Positions 11,001 through 22,984 of a stretch of 64,000 nucleotides of DNA are shown here, in pieces. Positions within the stretch are counted from its first letter, which is position 1; the number at the start of each line of letters is the position of its first letter. Source of the DNA: Ailurus styani (taxonomy: Eukaryota > Chordata > Mammalia > Carnivora > Ailuridae); NCBI GenBank assembly GCA_002007465.1, contig LNAC01000748.1:286334-350333 (forward strand), in the 5' to 3' direction. The notes under the pieces were generated by a model. The model worked only from the letters and a program-made list of their open reading frames with translations, was not told the origin of the DNA and ran no database searches. A program made the translations under genes and the position numbers.

Positions 11001-13569
11001 ACTCGGGGCTAGTGAGGACAGAGGGAAGCAGAAAGCCAATGAGGGAACAGCAAGAACATTTTGAAGCCTGCAGAGGTAGAGCACAATCAGAATCCAGAGT
11101 CAAAGAAAGGATAGAAAGGGTTTAGAGGAGAGGCAGCTCCACAGGGCTTGGTGCCACAGTTATTCTTGAGTGTGCCCATGTGGCTGAGGGAAATTGGAGA
11201 CACCTAAGTAATTACAACACAGTGTGGTGAGTGCTATTAATAGAAGCAGGAACAAGTCATGTGGGAGCACAGAGAAGTTTCTGTCTTGTCCTCAGGAAAA
11301 TATAGCAAGAAAAGAATGAACTTTGCATTTGATAGTGATCGCTCCTGGTGGTCTTATGGAGCCCCAGGGGGCAGGGGGGCATGACTGAATCAGGTGGGCG
11401 GGTGCCCAGGGCAGGGGGACACCATGAGACTGATCAAAGTCATGCAGAGATCCTTAGGTGGATCCAAACCACCTGCTTCAAACACTTAGTGAAATTGCCC
11501 TTGGTCATCCAGAAAAGAAGTCCTCACAGGCAAGGAACATAAATTTAGAGAGGAAAACGTGCAGATAAATGGGGCCTAAAAAGTTCTCAGCTCACGGATC
11601 TCTGCCACCATCTTTCAATTATCCGCAAAGAAATCTCTTGCTCCTTAATTACAGTTTTCTGGAGTCCATGGGGCTTTCGGAAATAAGCATATAACGTAGT
11701 TGGAAGCAGGGGCTCTTCCTGGGAATAAAAATGTAACAAAGCAGTGGGACTAAGGAAAGGGAGCTAGGACAGCCCCCTCACATTCCATCTGGGCCATGGC
11801 TGCAGCCCTCTGGCACCGGCCACTGTGCCCATGGGCACAGAAGTCTAGTCCGGATGCCATCAGTTCCCCACATAGGAAACTAGGGGTGAATCAGCAAAAG
11901 AGGAGGATGCTGGCCAGTTTGCTATTTTGCTGTAAATAACACTTCAAACACTGTACAAAGAGCCTGAAAGCAGAAGTAAATGAAAGTCATTTACCTGAAA
12001 ATCTGGAAGGAAACAACTCTGGGAAGACAGACTAAATGGAATGGTAACTCCAGCAAAATTTACCAAAAAGGAAAGAAGAAACTGTCTGAAGCGAACTTTG
12101 GAAACATATACGTAAAATTAGTAAAACTCCTATGACTGTGTCTTAAGAATGATGTTTATTATAAATCAACAATAACATGGCCACAGTTAATGGAAAAGCC
12201 TAAGACGAATTCTGTCAGATTTACCACACAATGTGGATTCATAGCTTATACTTCTGGTACTTTCTGTAACTTAACTAAGCTCTACTCAGGGCTGAGAAGG
12301 ATTATATATTAGTGCCCAGAATGAAAAAAAAAAACAAACTGAAAACAGATATTGAGCAGAGTTGATGTTCTTAAAGGATGAGCACTTTCTGGTGCTCTCA
12401 AAACTTGACTAAGGAATATATTAGGTGGTTCTTCTTGACCTTTAATTTTCTCACCTTCACTAAGCCCCTTCCCTGATATTAGTAATGCTTCCTATCATTG
12501 TATGGCCATTTCCTTTTTTTTTTTTTTTTAGATTTTCCCACCTTTTGGTAGTGTTGTCCCCTGGTAGAAATAAAAAGCATTAAGAAGTGTACATGAGGAT
12601 GCTTTTCCTGGTTTTGCTCACCTTGGACTTTAGATTTTAAATATAATTGTTGAAGTAGGGTCTGCAGGATCCAGATGCTTACATATAATAATTATAGCAG
12701 TTTGCTTTAAAAAAAACTCAAGACTTTAAGCAGACAACTAAAGTGTTGGTTGAGAATGACTACACTCACTGCATAACAAGAATTATGTTCAAACCACAAC
12801 ATATGGTCATAAAAGAGAGACACTGCATTCTGAAAACGATTTCCTAGCTCCTCCAAGGAAACTACAGATGATTAGATATAGCCCTCCTCTGGGCACCCCA
12901 CTTTGTTCCTAAATGCTCTGATTTAGAGAATGTTGAGACAGATGACAAAGTTCTAGGCCACATTGCTTCAGTGAAGTACAGGAATGGAAGGTGAAAGGTA
13001 AAAATTTTCAAGTCCTAATTGAAGAATAAAAAATGCTAAGATTAACAAAGTAAATTGTTAAATCAGTGCATGATTCTACTCATTCTTGCACAGTGAAACT
13101 GTAACTTTTTCTTGCAGATAAAATCGAAAGACCCAAGAAGAATCCCAAGGGATGCCATGTTGGTTACTACCAATTATCTGCATCCTTCTTCTCTAGTTTT
13201 GTTTTATTTTTTCATGAAAGACTGTGGGCTATCCATGTAAATCAAAGTCCATTGCCTGAAGGAAAGTCCAAATTATTTTAAGTGAAGCAAGTCTAAAGTC
13301 ACAGCAGAGAAATGGCACTGTGCTGAGTTAACAGAGTAAGGAACCAGGTGAGGTAAATCACAGAACAAGAGCCAGGAGAACCAAACAATGTAGAATGCCA
13401 AGGCCAACAGATGAGTGTCCAAAGCAGAGGATAACAGGATGCCCACCTGCTGTAGGACATGGGGGTGAGTTTAACGGCCTTAAAAAGCAGAGTGGGACAA
13501 TGACAGATAAATAGACAGATAAATGGGGAAAAAACAGAGAGGCTGGAGTTATGTCCGCACATATCAAGT
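11001..13569. other. 2.6 kb without a recognised gene or repeat
   Basis: I see no coding exon, RNA gene or nameable transposon. There are short homopolymer tracts (A-run near 12326, T-run near 12518). Two overlapping minus-strand open frames at 13299-13567 show no recognisable protein. Confidence 0.35.
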
Positions 13570-13935
13570 TAGTGCCCCTAGAAGCAAATTCTGAGACAAG
13601 AATTTGAGTGCATCCTGTTTACTTGGGAGACATGGGGCAGTGAGATAGGGAGGGAGGCAGAGAGAGGCAGACCCTATGGCGTGGAGTGGGGAGCTAAGCG
13701 AGCTAAGTCAGCTGCAACAGTGGACTGTGGCACTATTTCCCTGGGGAAACTCCAGGGAAGTCTCAGGATTATCTCACCTGAAGAGTGAGGGGGGACCTGG
13801 GATAAGCCAAGTCCTTTTACACTTTGGTTGTTAACTGCTTCCACAGGATGTCAATTCTCCAGCACTTTCAGTCTTCTGTGGCCTGTAAAAGTCCAAACAT
13901 ATGTCTTACATTTGGTGGATGAAAGAGGTGACCAT
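13570..13935. other. possible old LTR-like repeat, unnamed
   Basis: The block from GTGCCCCTAGAAGCAAATTC to about GTCCAAACATATG resembles an old mammalian LTR or DNA-transposon repeat. I cannot assign the family from memory, and no clear termini or target duplication are visible. Confidence 0.3.
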
Positions 13936-13939
13936 CCAT

Positions 13940-15250
13940 GTGAGTGAAGGAAAAATGGATTATTCAATAAATGATGTTGGGACTAATGACTACCCATATG
14001 GCACAGATAAAGTTAGTTCCCTATCTCACACTCTACGTAAAAATAAAGTCCAGATGGATTAAAGACCTAGATGTTAAAAAAAGAAAAAATATGTAAAAAA
14101 TCATGGGCGAATGTCTTTATGACATCCAGATATGGAAAGATTTGTTAAGATGTGAAAATCACAGATTAAGAATACATGTGTATTTGACTTTCTTAAAAAT
14201 TAAAACATCTGTATCACAAAAGAACCACAAACAACAAGAAAAACCAATCTACAGATTTTAAGAAATTATTAGCAGCGAACAAATATGATAAAAATTAATA
14301 TCTACAATATAGAAGGCTATCCTTTCAACTGACAAGGGAAAGACAACCCAGTTGATAGATGAACAAAAGTTATAAACAGAATTCACAGAGAGGGAAACCA
14401 CTGTCCAATAATCATATGAAAAAATGTTCGATCTCGATAAAACTCAGGGAAATGCAAATGAAAACAAGATAAGTGTCATGCACATCAGATGGGCGCAATT
14501 TTCTGTCTGGTAACCCTAAGTATTAGTAAAGACGTAGAGAAGCAGGAACTTCCATACGTTGCTGGTGGGAGGGAGAAAGAAATTTTGCAATAGTGAAGGA
14601 AGGATGCGTATACTCTACAGTTGAGCAATGCCATTTCTAAGGATGCACGCTAGAAAAACTCTCCCACACATAACCCAGGACGCATCCAAAAGGATGTCTT
14701 CTGCTGTGTGCAATAGCAACTAGAAGGAGGAAAGAAGAAAGAAAGAGAGGGTGGGAGGGGAGGAGGAAGGATCTAAATGTTCCTGCGTAGGAGGAATATA
14801 TAAATAAACTATGTTCCATTATATATGAAATACTGTTCAGCAGTTAAAATGACTGAGGTAAGTATATGCATATGAACATGGTTAAATCTCAAAAAGCATA
14901 CTATTTGGTGGGATGGGAAGGGAATTTGCATATACTGAGATTATATCATGATACTATCTATGTAAAGTTTTTAAACAAACAAAGAACAGTATAATTGCTT
15001 ATGGATATCAAAGAGCCAAACCACGTGATGGAATGTTGGTGACCTCCGGAAACAGGTGGCACGGGAGAACCCAAGGCAGGAGAAAGCTGCTCGGGCATGT
15101 TTTAATGCTTCTTAAAAAGATCTAAGCAAATATCGCAAAATCTTAGCTTACATTTAATATCAGTGGAGGGTACAGAAATTCTCCTTATATTATTTTTATA
15201 ATTTTGGGGATGTTAGGAGTATTTCCTAATGTAAAATGTTAAAGCATTAC
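13940..15250 (+). mobile_element. old L1 relic (ORF2 3' part and 3' UTR)
   Basis: Degenerate L1 ORF2 is recognisable from the blocks GGATTAAAGACCTAGATGTTAA, AAAGAACCACAAAC and GTTGCTGGTGGGAGGGAG. The 3' UTR follows (about 14880-15250), with GTTGGTGACCTCCGGAAACAGG-like sequence. Many stops and indels show an ancient L1M-type copy. Confidence 0.75.
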
Positions 15251-15695
15251 TAAGTCAAAAGAATAGCAGTCGCCCTAGAGGCCCCACCCTGGGGATCTTT
15301 CCACACTCGGATAGTCTTCATGCTCCAGAACCTCACTATTGCCCGCAATGGTCCCTGATTTTCATCTCCCACATCTCTGCTACAGAGCATTCTTTTTCCC
15401 CAAAAGTCATCAGTATGAATCAGATCGATTTGCTGAACTCAGGACAAGCCAATCTTGTGGCTTACAATATTACTTCATTAACAAATAACCAAATAAAAAG
15501 CTAATAGAACTCCCCTCAGCAATTATTTTATTTATATTGATATGTATATTATACAACATTTTGTTTTATACTTGTACTTATAAATTTTATTTATAATGTA
15601 ATCGAATTTCTAATTTAGTAACTTATATTGTGTACTTTATAATTTCCTGCCTATAATTATACACTTGTATATAATTATCATTATTATTCTTACCC
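15251..15695. other. AT-rich stretch, no gene
   Basis: The right half (15520-15690) is more than three quarters A+T with no tandem period that I can see. No exon or RNA gene is recognised. Confidence 0.4.
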
Positions 15696-15699
15696 CTCT

Positions 15700-15845
15700 G
15701 TAATAAGTAAGTAAACTGAGGCCAGGGGCTTAGAGAGCCGGGTGGGCTTCTCACCAGTACTGGAGAGCAGAGCTGGGGTTTAGACTGAAGTCCATTTTTC
15801 TCCCAAGCCAGAATTCCCTCTCTTCTGTAGGAAAGAGCATTTGCA
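15700..15845 (-). repeat. MIR SINE
   Basis: The complement-of-MIR core AAACTGAGGCCAGGGGC, then CAGAGCTGGGGTTTAGACTG and a terminal AAAGAGCA are in the expected order. It is a typical old mammalian-wide fragment. Confidence 0.7.
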
Positions 15846-15959
15846 GAGAAGCTCGAAGTTCCAACCTGAGAGCTCAAGGTTTTATCATTTTATGTGTTTT
15901 ATTTTGGTGGTGTGAAATAAAAGAACTCTTGAAAGGAAGAGTTAGAGATGGCAGAGGTG

Positions 15960-16600
15960 TGCCTCAGTTTCGGTTGGAAGCATCACCGGTAATCGGTGTC
16001 ATTATCAGGGGGCAGCATCTTCTACAAAGCAGGTGGGGGTCAAACGGTGCTGCTCGTCCGGGAACCTGGAGCTGCCCCAACTCTCAACATGAGGAAAGTC
16101 ACATTTGGAACACAGGAATCAACATCAAGTCCACGTTGCAGCTGCCACGGTCCTACCCTGATACGCCAAGCTCGGAAGCGGTCTGGTGTCTGCTGGGAGA
16201 CCTGCCCGGCGCTGGGGCCGACCTCCTGAAGCCTGGGGTCCCCATCTGTTCAGAGGTCCCACGGGGTGCTGCTCCCAAGCCCAGGCTTGGGAGAAAACGC
16301 TTGCAGACTTTATTTAATCTCAGCTCCTCTTCCTACAGACGCGCTCTGGTGGCTTTCAGCGTGTTACTTTGTTTTTCTGGACCCCAGTTTCCTCATTGGG
16401 AATAAAGATAATAATAATAGCGATTTCATAGATTATCGCGAGGAGCAAATAGAGGAGAGATGAAAGGTGCCTGTGAGCGCGCGGCCTGCCGCTAAGGGGC
16501 GCACTCGCGTAACGTTTGGTTAGCTGGGAGCCAGGGAGAGCGCCAGCTCGCCCCTCGGGTGGTCCTTAGACTTCCGCATAGCACTCCCCGCCCCGGACTC
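15960..16600. promoter_or_regulatory. CpG-rich patch, possible island or element
   Basis: CpG is far denser here than elsewhere in the window. In 16430-16600 I count about 16 CpG in 170 bp, including GAGCGCGCGG and CACTCGCGTAACG. No TATA box, splice-supported exon or known gene start is recognisable. A 158-codon plus-strand frame (15929-16405) crosses it but ends inside a MIR, which argues against coding. The patch could be a small unmethylated regulatory element or an unannotated non-coding RNA start; that is inference from composition only. Confidence 0.35.
16350..16470 (+). repeat. MIR SINE
   Basis: The sense MIR core CCCAGTTTCCTCATTGGGAA is followed by AAAGATAATAATAATAGC and a GAGGAGCAAAT segment in the expected order. 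It overlaps the left edge of the densest CpG part. Confidence 0.7.
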
Positions 16601-17007
16601 CCCCCTGCCCCGTCCTGTCCACCTGGAAGGTCCCTCTACCCGCTGGGAGGCCTTTGGGATGCTTCTTCTCTGTCTCCACACCCTTGAATTCTGTTTTGTT
16701 TCTACAGCTGGATTCTCTTCCAGGGCCTATCCGCTTCTGCCCTCTCAGGACACCCAGAGGGCAAAGACAGGACTCAATCTTGGATTCTAGACTCTCCCGC
16801 TCATTGTGCCCCTGCAATTAGACAGACGTCCAAGCTGGACCTTGCTTCAGCGTATGATGGAAATGACAGCAGGCTGCTGGTGTTCTGTAAATACGTTTGC
16901 CTCGGGGATGACAAAGTTAGTGAGATAAGATGCAGCCAAATCTGAGCCGGAAGGTTTTAGATCATGAACCTGATCCCATATCTGCCAATGCTGGGGAGGG
17001 ATCAGGT
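16601..17007. other. no recognised element
   Basis: About 400 bp following the CpG-rich patch with no exon or nameable repeat. An 83-codon minus-strand frame at 16566-16817 has no recognisable domain. Confidence 0.35.
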
Positions 17008-17110
17008 TTTCTCAGCCTTGATGCTATGGACATTTGGTCTGCTCTTATCCCTTTTGTTCAGCATTGCACTGGGTTCTTCGCTTGCAAGAAGGTCTTGCAG
17101 TAGGGCAAGG
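17008..17110. mobile_element. possible MER20-type hAT fragment
   Basis: The order TTTTCTCAGCCTTGATGCTAT-GGACATTTGG, then TTCAGCATTGCACTGG resembles the end and inner block of MER20. The rest of the element is missing or too diverged to see, so the call is tentative. Confidence 0.4.
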
Positions 17111-17128
17111 AGGTGGGGGTAGAGGGTG

Positions 17129-17210
17129 TAAGGTTGAAAAGGAAGAAATAAAATTATCATTATTTGCAGACAAATTTGGGTATATATAAAACCCAAAAGG
17201 AAAAATTTAC
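17129..17210 (+). mobile_element. short L1 ORF2 fragment (RT motif region)
   Basis: The segment AAATAAAATTATCATTATTT followed by GCAGA resembles the L1 RT block that precedes FADD. The next bases are shifted and the second aspartate is lost. It lies upstream of, but corresponds to a later part of ORF2 than, the fragment at 17745-17840, so the pieces are rearranged or come from different copies. Confidence 0.45.
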
Positions 17211-17252
17211 TGCTTTTATTTACTATTTATATAACTATTTTAAAATTTATTA

Positions 17253-17453
17253 ATATTCTTATTTTAGATTTTATTTACTTATTTGACAGAGAGAGAGAGA
17301 GATCAAAAACAGGCAAAGAGGCAGGCAGAAGGAAAGGGAAAAGTAGGGTCCCTAGTGAGCAGAGAGCCTGATGCGGGGCTTGACCCCAGGATCCTGAGAT
17401 CATGACCTGAGCCGAAGGCAGATGCTTAACCAATGGAACCAATCAGGCCCCCC
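17253..17453 (-). repeat. Can-SINE
   Basis: A minus-strand SINE with T-rich tail complement, GA-rich body and tRNA-like head. The 13-bp target duplication TTAAAATTTATTA / TTAAAATTTGTTA (17240-17252 and 17454-17466) has one mismatch. Confidence 0.93.
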
Positions 17454-17483
17454 TTAAAATTTGTTATTAAAAAGAAGTAAATT

Positions 17484-17685
17484 GGGCGCCTGGGTGGCTC
17501 AGTGGGTTAAAGCCTCTGCTTTCGGCTCAGGTCATGATCTCAGGGTCCTGGGATCGAGGCCCGCGTCGGGCTCCCTGCTCAGCGGGGAGCCTGCTTCCCC
17601 CTCTCTCTCTGCCTGCCTCTCTGCCTCCTTGTGATCTCTCTCCCTCTGTGAAATAAATAAATAAAATCTTTAAAAAAAAAAAAGA
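17484..17685 (+). repeat. Can-SINE, young subfamily
   Basis: Near consensus: GGGCGCCTGGGTGGCTCAG head, CT-rich body and AAATAAATAAAATC tail. It lies only 30 bp from the preceding inverted SINE. The target duplication is not clean because both flanks are A-rich. Confidence 0.95.
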
Positions 17686-17689
17686 AAAG

Positions 17690-19155
17690 ACAAATATTGG
17701 TCCATATTTGTCAAGCATGTAACTGAAAAAATTCCTAAATCCAATCAAATCCTTCAATCAAATTTAGAAAATGGAATCCAACAATGGATAAAAAAGTTAA
17801 TATACCCTAATTAGGTTGGTTTTATTTCAAGNATTTAGTAATGCTGTAGACTCTAAAGACAATATGCAAAAATTAACTTAGTTTCTATATACTACCAGAC
17901 AAATATTAGAAAATGACATTTTAATCTGAATAGACATTTTTCCAAAGAAGGCATCCAGATGGCCAACAGGTGCATGAAAAGATGCTCAACTACACTCATC
18001 ATCAGGGAGATGCAAATCAAAACACAAAGAGATATCACCTCACAGCTGTTGGAGTGGCCACTATCAAAAAGACAAGAAACAAGTGTTGGTGGAAATTGTG
18101 GAGAAAGGAACCCGTTTGCACTGTTGGTGAAAATGCAAACTGGAGCACTCTCTGGAAAACAGTATGGAGGTTCCTCCAAAAGTAAAAACAGAAATACCAT
18201 ATGATCCAGTAATTCTGCTTATGGGTATTTATCTGAAGAAAACAAAAATACTAACTAGAAAAGATATCTGCACCCCTATGTTCATCACAGCCGTATTTAC
18301 AGTAGCCAGATATGGCAACAACCCACGTGTCCATAATCAAATGAATAGATAGAGACAATCGCATCTATCTGTTGTTCTGTCAATAGAGTGATAGATAATG
18401 GAGTTATTATTCAGCCATAAAAAAAGAAAAATCTTACCATTTGGGACAACGTGGATAACCTTGAGGGTATTAAACTAAGGGAAATAAGTCAGAGAGAGAA
18501 AGACAAATACGATATTATCTCACTTACATTGCAATATAAAAACAAAAATAAAACAAAAACAATGAGCTCATAGATACAGAGAACAGATTGGTGGTTGCCA
18601 GAGGCAGGGGGTGGAGGTGGGAGACATAGGTGAAGAGGGTCAAAAAGTACAAGTTTCCAATTATAAAATAATTAAGTCATGGGGATGTAATGTACAGCAT
18701 AGTGACTATAGTTAATCATTCTGTACTGTATATTTGGAAGTTGTTAAGAAAATAGATCTTAAAAATTCTTATCATAAGAAAAAAATTGGGGGGTACCTGG
18801 GTGGCTCAGTCAGTTAAGCATCTGCCTTGGGCACAGGTCATGATTCCAGGGTCCTGGGATCAAGTCCCACATTGGGCTCCCTGCTCAACAGGGACCCTGC
18901 TTCTCCCTCTGTCTACCCATCCCCCTGATTGTGCGAGCTCTCTTTCTCTCCCTCTCTCTGACAAATAAATAAATAAATAAATAAATCTTTGAAAAATAAG
19001 AAAAAAAATTTTGTAACTATGTATGATGACTAATGTTAAATATATTTATTGTGGTGATCACTTCATAATATACACAAATATCAAATCATTATATTATATA
19101 TCTGAAACTAATATAATGTTATATGTCAATTGTACCTCAATAGAAAATGAAATTT
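17690..19155 (+). mobile_element. old L1 relic, ORF2 3' half and 3' UTR
   Basis: ORF2-derived blocks are visible: a CATTTTTCCAAAGAAGGCAT block at 17936, ATGGCCAACAGG, CTCTGGAAAACAGTATGG and CAATATAAAAACAAAAATAA. The 3' UTR runs to about 19155 and is interrupted by the SINE at 18788-18995. Pieces at 17745-17915 come from separated parts of ORF2, so the 5' side has internal deletions. The single ambiguous base at 17832 is here. It is an L1MA-like age class by divergence, by eye. Confidence 0.8.
18788..18995 (+). repeat. Can-SINE nested in old L1 3' UTR
   Basis: The tRNA-like head, CT-rich body and (AAAT)n tail are complete. Target duplication ATAAGAAAAAAATT / ATAAGAAAAAAAATT lies at 18774-18787 and 18996-19010. 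The L1 3' UTR resumes immediately after it. Confidence 0.95.
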
Positions 19156-19285
19156 CAGAAATATTATGAAATAACATTAGAATAAATATGCAGAATAAAT
19201 CTAACAGATTTGTAATAACTCTATGCAGAAAACTATAAAATATTTTAGAGAAAAAATTGTAAAAGCCTAAAGAAATGGAATTTCC

Positions 19286-19482
19286 AGGGTGCCTGGGTGG
19301 CTCAGTGGGTTAAAGCCTCTGCCTTCAGCTCAGGTCATGATCTCAGGGTCCTGGGATCGAGCCCTGCATCAGGCTCTCTGCTCGGCAGGGAGCCTGCTTC
19401 CTCCTCTCTCTCTGTCTGCCTCTCTGCCTACATGTGATCTCTCTCTCTCTGTGTCGAATAAATAAATAAAGTCTTTAAAAAA
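19286..19482 (+). repeat. Can-SINE, young subfamily
   Basis: A complete element with head, CT-rich body and AATAAATAAAGTC tail. The 17-bp target duplication AAAGAAATGGAATTTCC / AAAGAAATGGAATATCC (19269-19285, 19483-19499) has one mismatch. Confidence 0.97.
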
Positions 19483-20214
19483 AAAGAAATGGAATATCCA
19501 CATTTACAGATTGAAAGAATATTGTAAAAAGGTCATTCTTATCAAATTGAACTGTAGATTCAATAAGATCCAGACCAAAATCCTAGCAGAGTTTTGTGAT
19601 TTCATTTTGGTTTTGATTGGTTTGGTTTAGTATGGAAAAATTCACGCTGATTCTAAATACATATGGAAATGTCAGCACCTATAACTGCCGAAACAATCTT
19701 AAAAACAGAAGACATATGCCAAGATATATCAAGGAGCATTACAATAATTAAAATCACATGCTATTGAGGGAAGGATAGACAAATAGCCTAGTGGGATAGT
19801 ATGGAGAGTTCAGGAAAGATCCACACATATATTGCAACAGAGAAAGAATGGTCTTGTCAATAAGTGGTTCTGGGACAACTGGCTATCTTTTATGGAAAAA
19901 AACAAACCCCGGCCCCCACTTCACACCATATACAAAAACCTGGCCCAGGGGGATTTTTTTTAATCTCAATAAATATGAGAGGTAACATAACAAAACTTCT
20001 TAAAAATAAAACAGGACAACTTCAAGTGAAGAGTCTTCACAACTCTTGAGTAGGCAAAGACTTCTCAAATAGTACATTTTTTAAAATCAACCCTAAAGGA
20101 GAAGAGAAGATTGATGAATTAGAAAAGTGAAGAATTTCTGTACCTTGTGAAAGCAAGTCATCAAAACACAGAAAATATTTGCAACCGTATATCTGATAAA
20201 AGATTCACATCTGG

Positions 20215-20394
20215 GGGCTCCAGTGTGGCTCAGTAGGTTAAGTGTGCGCCTTCGATTCAGGTCATGATCCCAGGGTGCTGGGATCAAGCCCCCTCATAGA
20301 GCCCCCACATCGGGCTCTCTGCTCGGCAGGGAGTCTGCTTCTCCCTCTGCCTCTTCTCTCTCTCTCTGTCAAATAAGTAAAATCTTTAAAAAAA
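20215..20394 (+). repeat. Can-SINE with small internal duplication
   Basis: Flanked by an exact 17-bp target duplication, AAAAGATTCACATCTGG, at 20198-20214 and 20395-20411. The first GGGC base block is altered, and a CCCC-CTCATAGAG segment in the B-box region looks partly duplicated. Confidence 0.96.
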
Positions 20395-20840
20395 AAAAGA
20401 TTCACATCTGGAATAAAATGAACTATTACAAATCAGTAAGAAAAATGCAGATAACCCAATAAAAAAACAAGCAAAACCTCAAATAGGCACACAGTGAAAG
20501 AACATATGTAAATGACCTAAAGATATCTAACATCACTAAGTTAGTCATTAAGCATATGCAAATTAAAATCAATGAAATACCAAAATGGCTCAAATTTTAA
20601 AACTGACAATATCCAGTACCAGTAAGAATGTGAAACAACTGAAATTGCTACTGAGCGAATAATAAGTTGGTGCATTTATTGTGGAAAATAGGCAGTATCA
20701 AGGAACGCTGAAAAAACCCATTCCCTAAAACCACAAATCCCATTCTTGCACATCTTCCTCATGGAAATGCACAAAAACGTTCACTAAACACACGAACATT
20801 AGTGTTTAAAGCAACATTCTTTGCACAAGAAAGAGAAAGT

Positions 20841-22286
20841 CATGACATCCAGGAAAGCAGGAATGGGGCCCAGGAAGAAGACAAGGCAGTCTGCACGAGT
20901 GAGAGCAGAGAATAATCCCAGGACAAAATCCTACAGTGGGTCCAGAAGTCTACCAGCAAAGGGAGAAGTTTAAGGGAGGTCTCCAGAAGGGGGTCCTGGG
21001 AAGGAAAAATGAAACCAATGGATTATTTGATGTGAATTGCCTTGAGGAAAATTGCCCATGGAGGCAGTGAGATGTTGTGATGTGTGTGAAGAATTAGCAA
21101 TGAATGGAAAGAAAACTGAGCCAATAAGACACAGGAACCGTTCAAGTTTCAGGGCGAGGGGAGGCAATGATCATAGTACATGACAGCATTCAGTTGTGAA
21201 CATTATCTGTCCATGTGTGTTAATATTCTGAATACTGTTTTTACCAAGTTGGGGTCACTATACGGGCATGGGAAAGGGACATTCAGAGATAAAGACTTGT
21301 GAGAAAGATAAACCCTGATTCGCCACAATAGGTAGTGAATAGATAAGGTCTAAACTTTGGAAACAGTGAAGATGTGCAAGGCCAGAAGACACAGATGAAG
21401 GAACTGAAAGTGATAGTCTCTGGAGCAAGAAACCAGAGGGAGACAGGCATGCACTGATTTTTCAAAAACCTTTTAGAACTGTTGGATTCTTTTACAATTC
21501 TGTGTTCATATTACTTTGATAAAATAGAAATTAAGTAGTTAAACAATGACAGAATGAAATGAGGGGGAGGGAAAAGCCTTAAAGAATATAAACCAATATA
21601 TTAATAGTGTGTGTCTCTAAGTCATGTGCTTAGAGGTTTTTTTTTCTTTTTGTTCCTTTTATTTTTCTACAATGGACATTTACAACAATAAAAACATACA
21701 CTGAATCCCCAGGCAGAGTATTTGATTTATCTGAGGTCATAATTGTCCTACCTCCAGAAACTCCCAAGATTGCTTGGAAATAGAATCAGAGCTCAGGAGG
21801 CCTGTTGAGGCCCTGTAGAGGTGATACCACTGTCCAGCAGAGAGCAACCAAGGGCCCATGGGGTACCTGGCACAGTTCTAATTCCTGAATCTGTCAGTGC
21901 ATAGGTCTGAAGCGCAGGGGCCAGGAGAGGGGATGGTGAGGCATGGGAGCTGGGAAAACGCTGAGCACTCAGGGGTCCCGTGGCAGGCTGCCATTATTTC
22001 AAACAATCCATCATTCAAGAGGCCCTGTCTTCTGGGCTTTACTGCCCAAGCAGGATCTGGTTTTACAGAGAGTCCTTGAAGCTAGGAATAGGCGAGGCCT
22101 CAATCTTAAAAGAGGAAACTAGAGAATTAGGCAAGCAACCGTGCTATACTCCATGAGTTCAGAGAAAGCCGGCATGAAGAGGGTTCTCCCCAGGCTTCCT
22201 GAAGGTGGGAGACACTTGGGAGCAGCTCACAGAGAATGCAGTCAATGTGACTGAGCCCCCAGGAGGGAGTAAATTCATTTGTGACT
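20841..22286. other. 1.4 kb without a recognised gene
   Basis: No exon or RNA gene is recognised. The part 21480-21700 has L1- or DNA-transposon-like AT-rich 3' end sequence (TACTTTGATAAAA, ACAACAATAAAAACA) that I cannot assign. Small open frames here are chance. Confidence 0.35.
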
Positions 22287-22691
22287 TGTATGCTAGTGTC
22301 CTCAGGCTACCATAACAACGTGTCACAAACTGAGTGACTTAAACCACAGGAATTTATTGTCTCACAGTTCCGGAGGCCAGAAATCCAACATAAAGGTGAT
22401 GGCGGGGTCAGGTTCCCACCGAAGGTGCTTGCGAAGGATCAGTTCCAGGCCTCTCTCCTAGCTCTGGTCCTCCTTGGTGTGGACAGCATAATTCCAGTCT
22501 TCCCATGCCGTTTGGTCTTTTTATACAGACGCCAGTCATACTGGTTTTAGGACACACCCTACTCCAGGATATCCTCATCTTAACGAATTACATTCTCGAG
22601 GATCCAATTTCCAAATAAGGCCACATTCTGAGGTCATGGAAGTTAGGATTCCAACATACGAATTAGGGGGAAGACATAATGCAACCCACAT
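22287..22691 (-). mobile_element. MLT1-type solo LTR (ERVL-MaLR)
   Basis: Read on the minus strand this follows the MLT1 order: a TGTGGGTTGCATTATG start, CCTTATTTGGAAATTGGATC, GATGAGGATATCC, AACTGTGAGACAATAAATTCC, and an end at GCTAGCATAC-type sequence. It is an LTR only, with no internal retroviral genes. Confidence 0.8.
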
Positions 22692-22984
22692 CACAGCCCC
22701 CAGATGGACACGGGTGGTAGGTTCTGATTCAGCCTCATCTAGCAGCGGGATGTACCAGTGGATTCAATGTGAGGGAGCTGAGGAAAGCAGAAACAGGATA
22801 GAAGAGCAAAGTCACACCACTCTCAGGTGTGTATATAAGGCTGGATGAGGGAACGGCCTTACCCATCCGATTCCAGATGTGACGGGAGTACGGGACAGCA
22901 GAATGGTACAGAGGACTCATCATTACCATCATTACTGGGGTCATCTCATGAAAACTCACAGCCCCCCACCTCCCATGCTGAGCA
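22692..22984. other. no recognised element
   Basis: About 290 bp between the LTR and a MIR. A TATATAAGG string at about 22833 resembles a TATA box but has no supporting context. Confidence 0.35.

Larger units (their letters stand above)
19160..20840 (+). mobile_element. old L1 ORF2 relic
   Basis: Degenerate ORF2 blocks include AGAAATGGAATATCCACATT-type sequence, GATTCAATAAGATCCAGACC, TAAATACATATGGAAATG, GGTTCTGGGACAACTGGCTA and CTCACTTAACATCAC-like sequence. Can-SINEs at 19286-19482 and 20215-20394 are nested in it. It follows directly after the 3' end of another L1 relic. Confidence 0.75.

Noticed and set aside
15929..16405. 158-codon open frame over the CpG-rich patch
   Set aside because: Its end is MIR sequence, and it has no recognisable domain. 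CpG-rich DNA has fewer chance stop codons.
22287..22691. Endogenous retrovirus with coding genes near the LTRs
   Set aside because: Only solo LTRs of MaLR type are seen; no gag, pol or env-like frames lie next to any of them.
22829..22840. TATATAAGG as a core promoter
   Set aside because: It lies in sequence without other promoter signs; such strings occur by chance.
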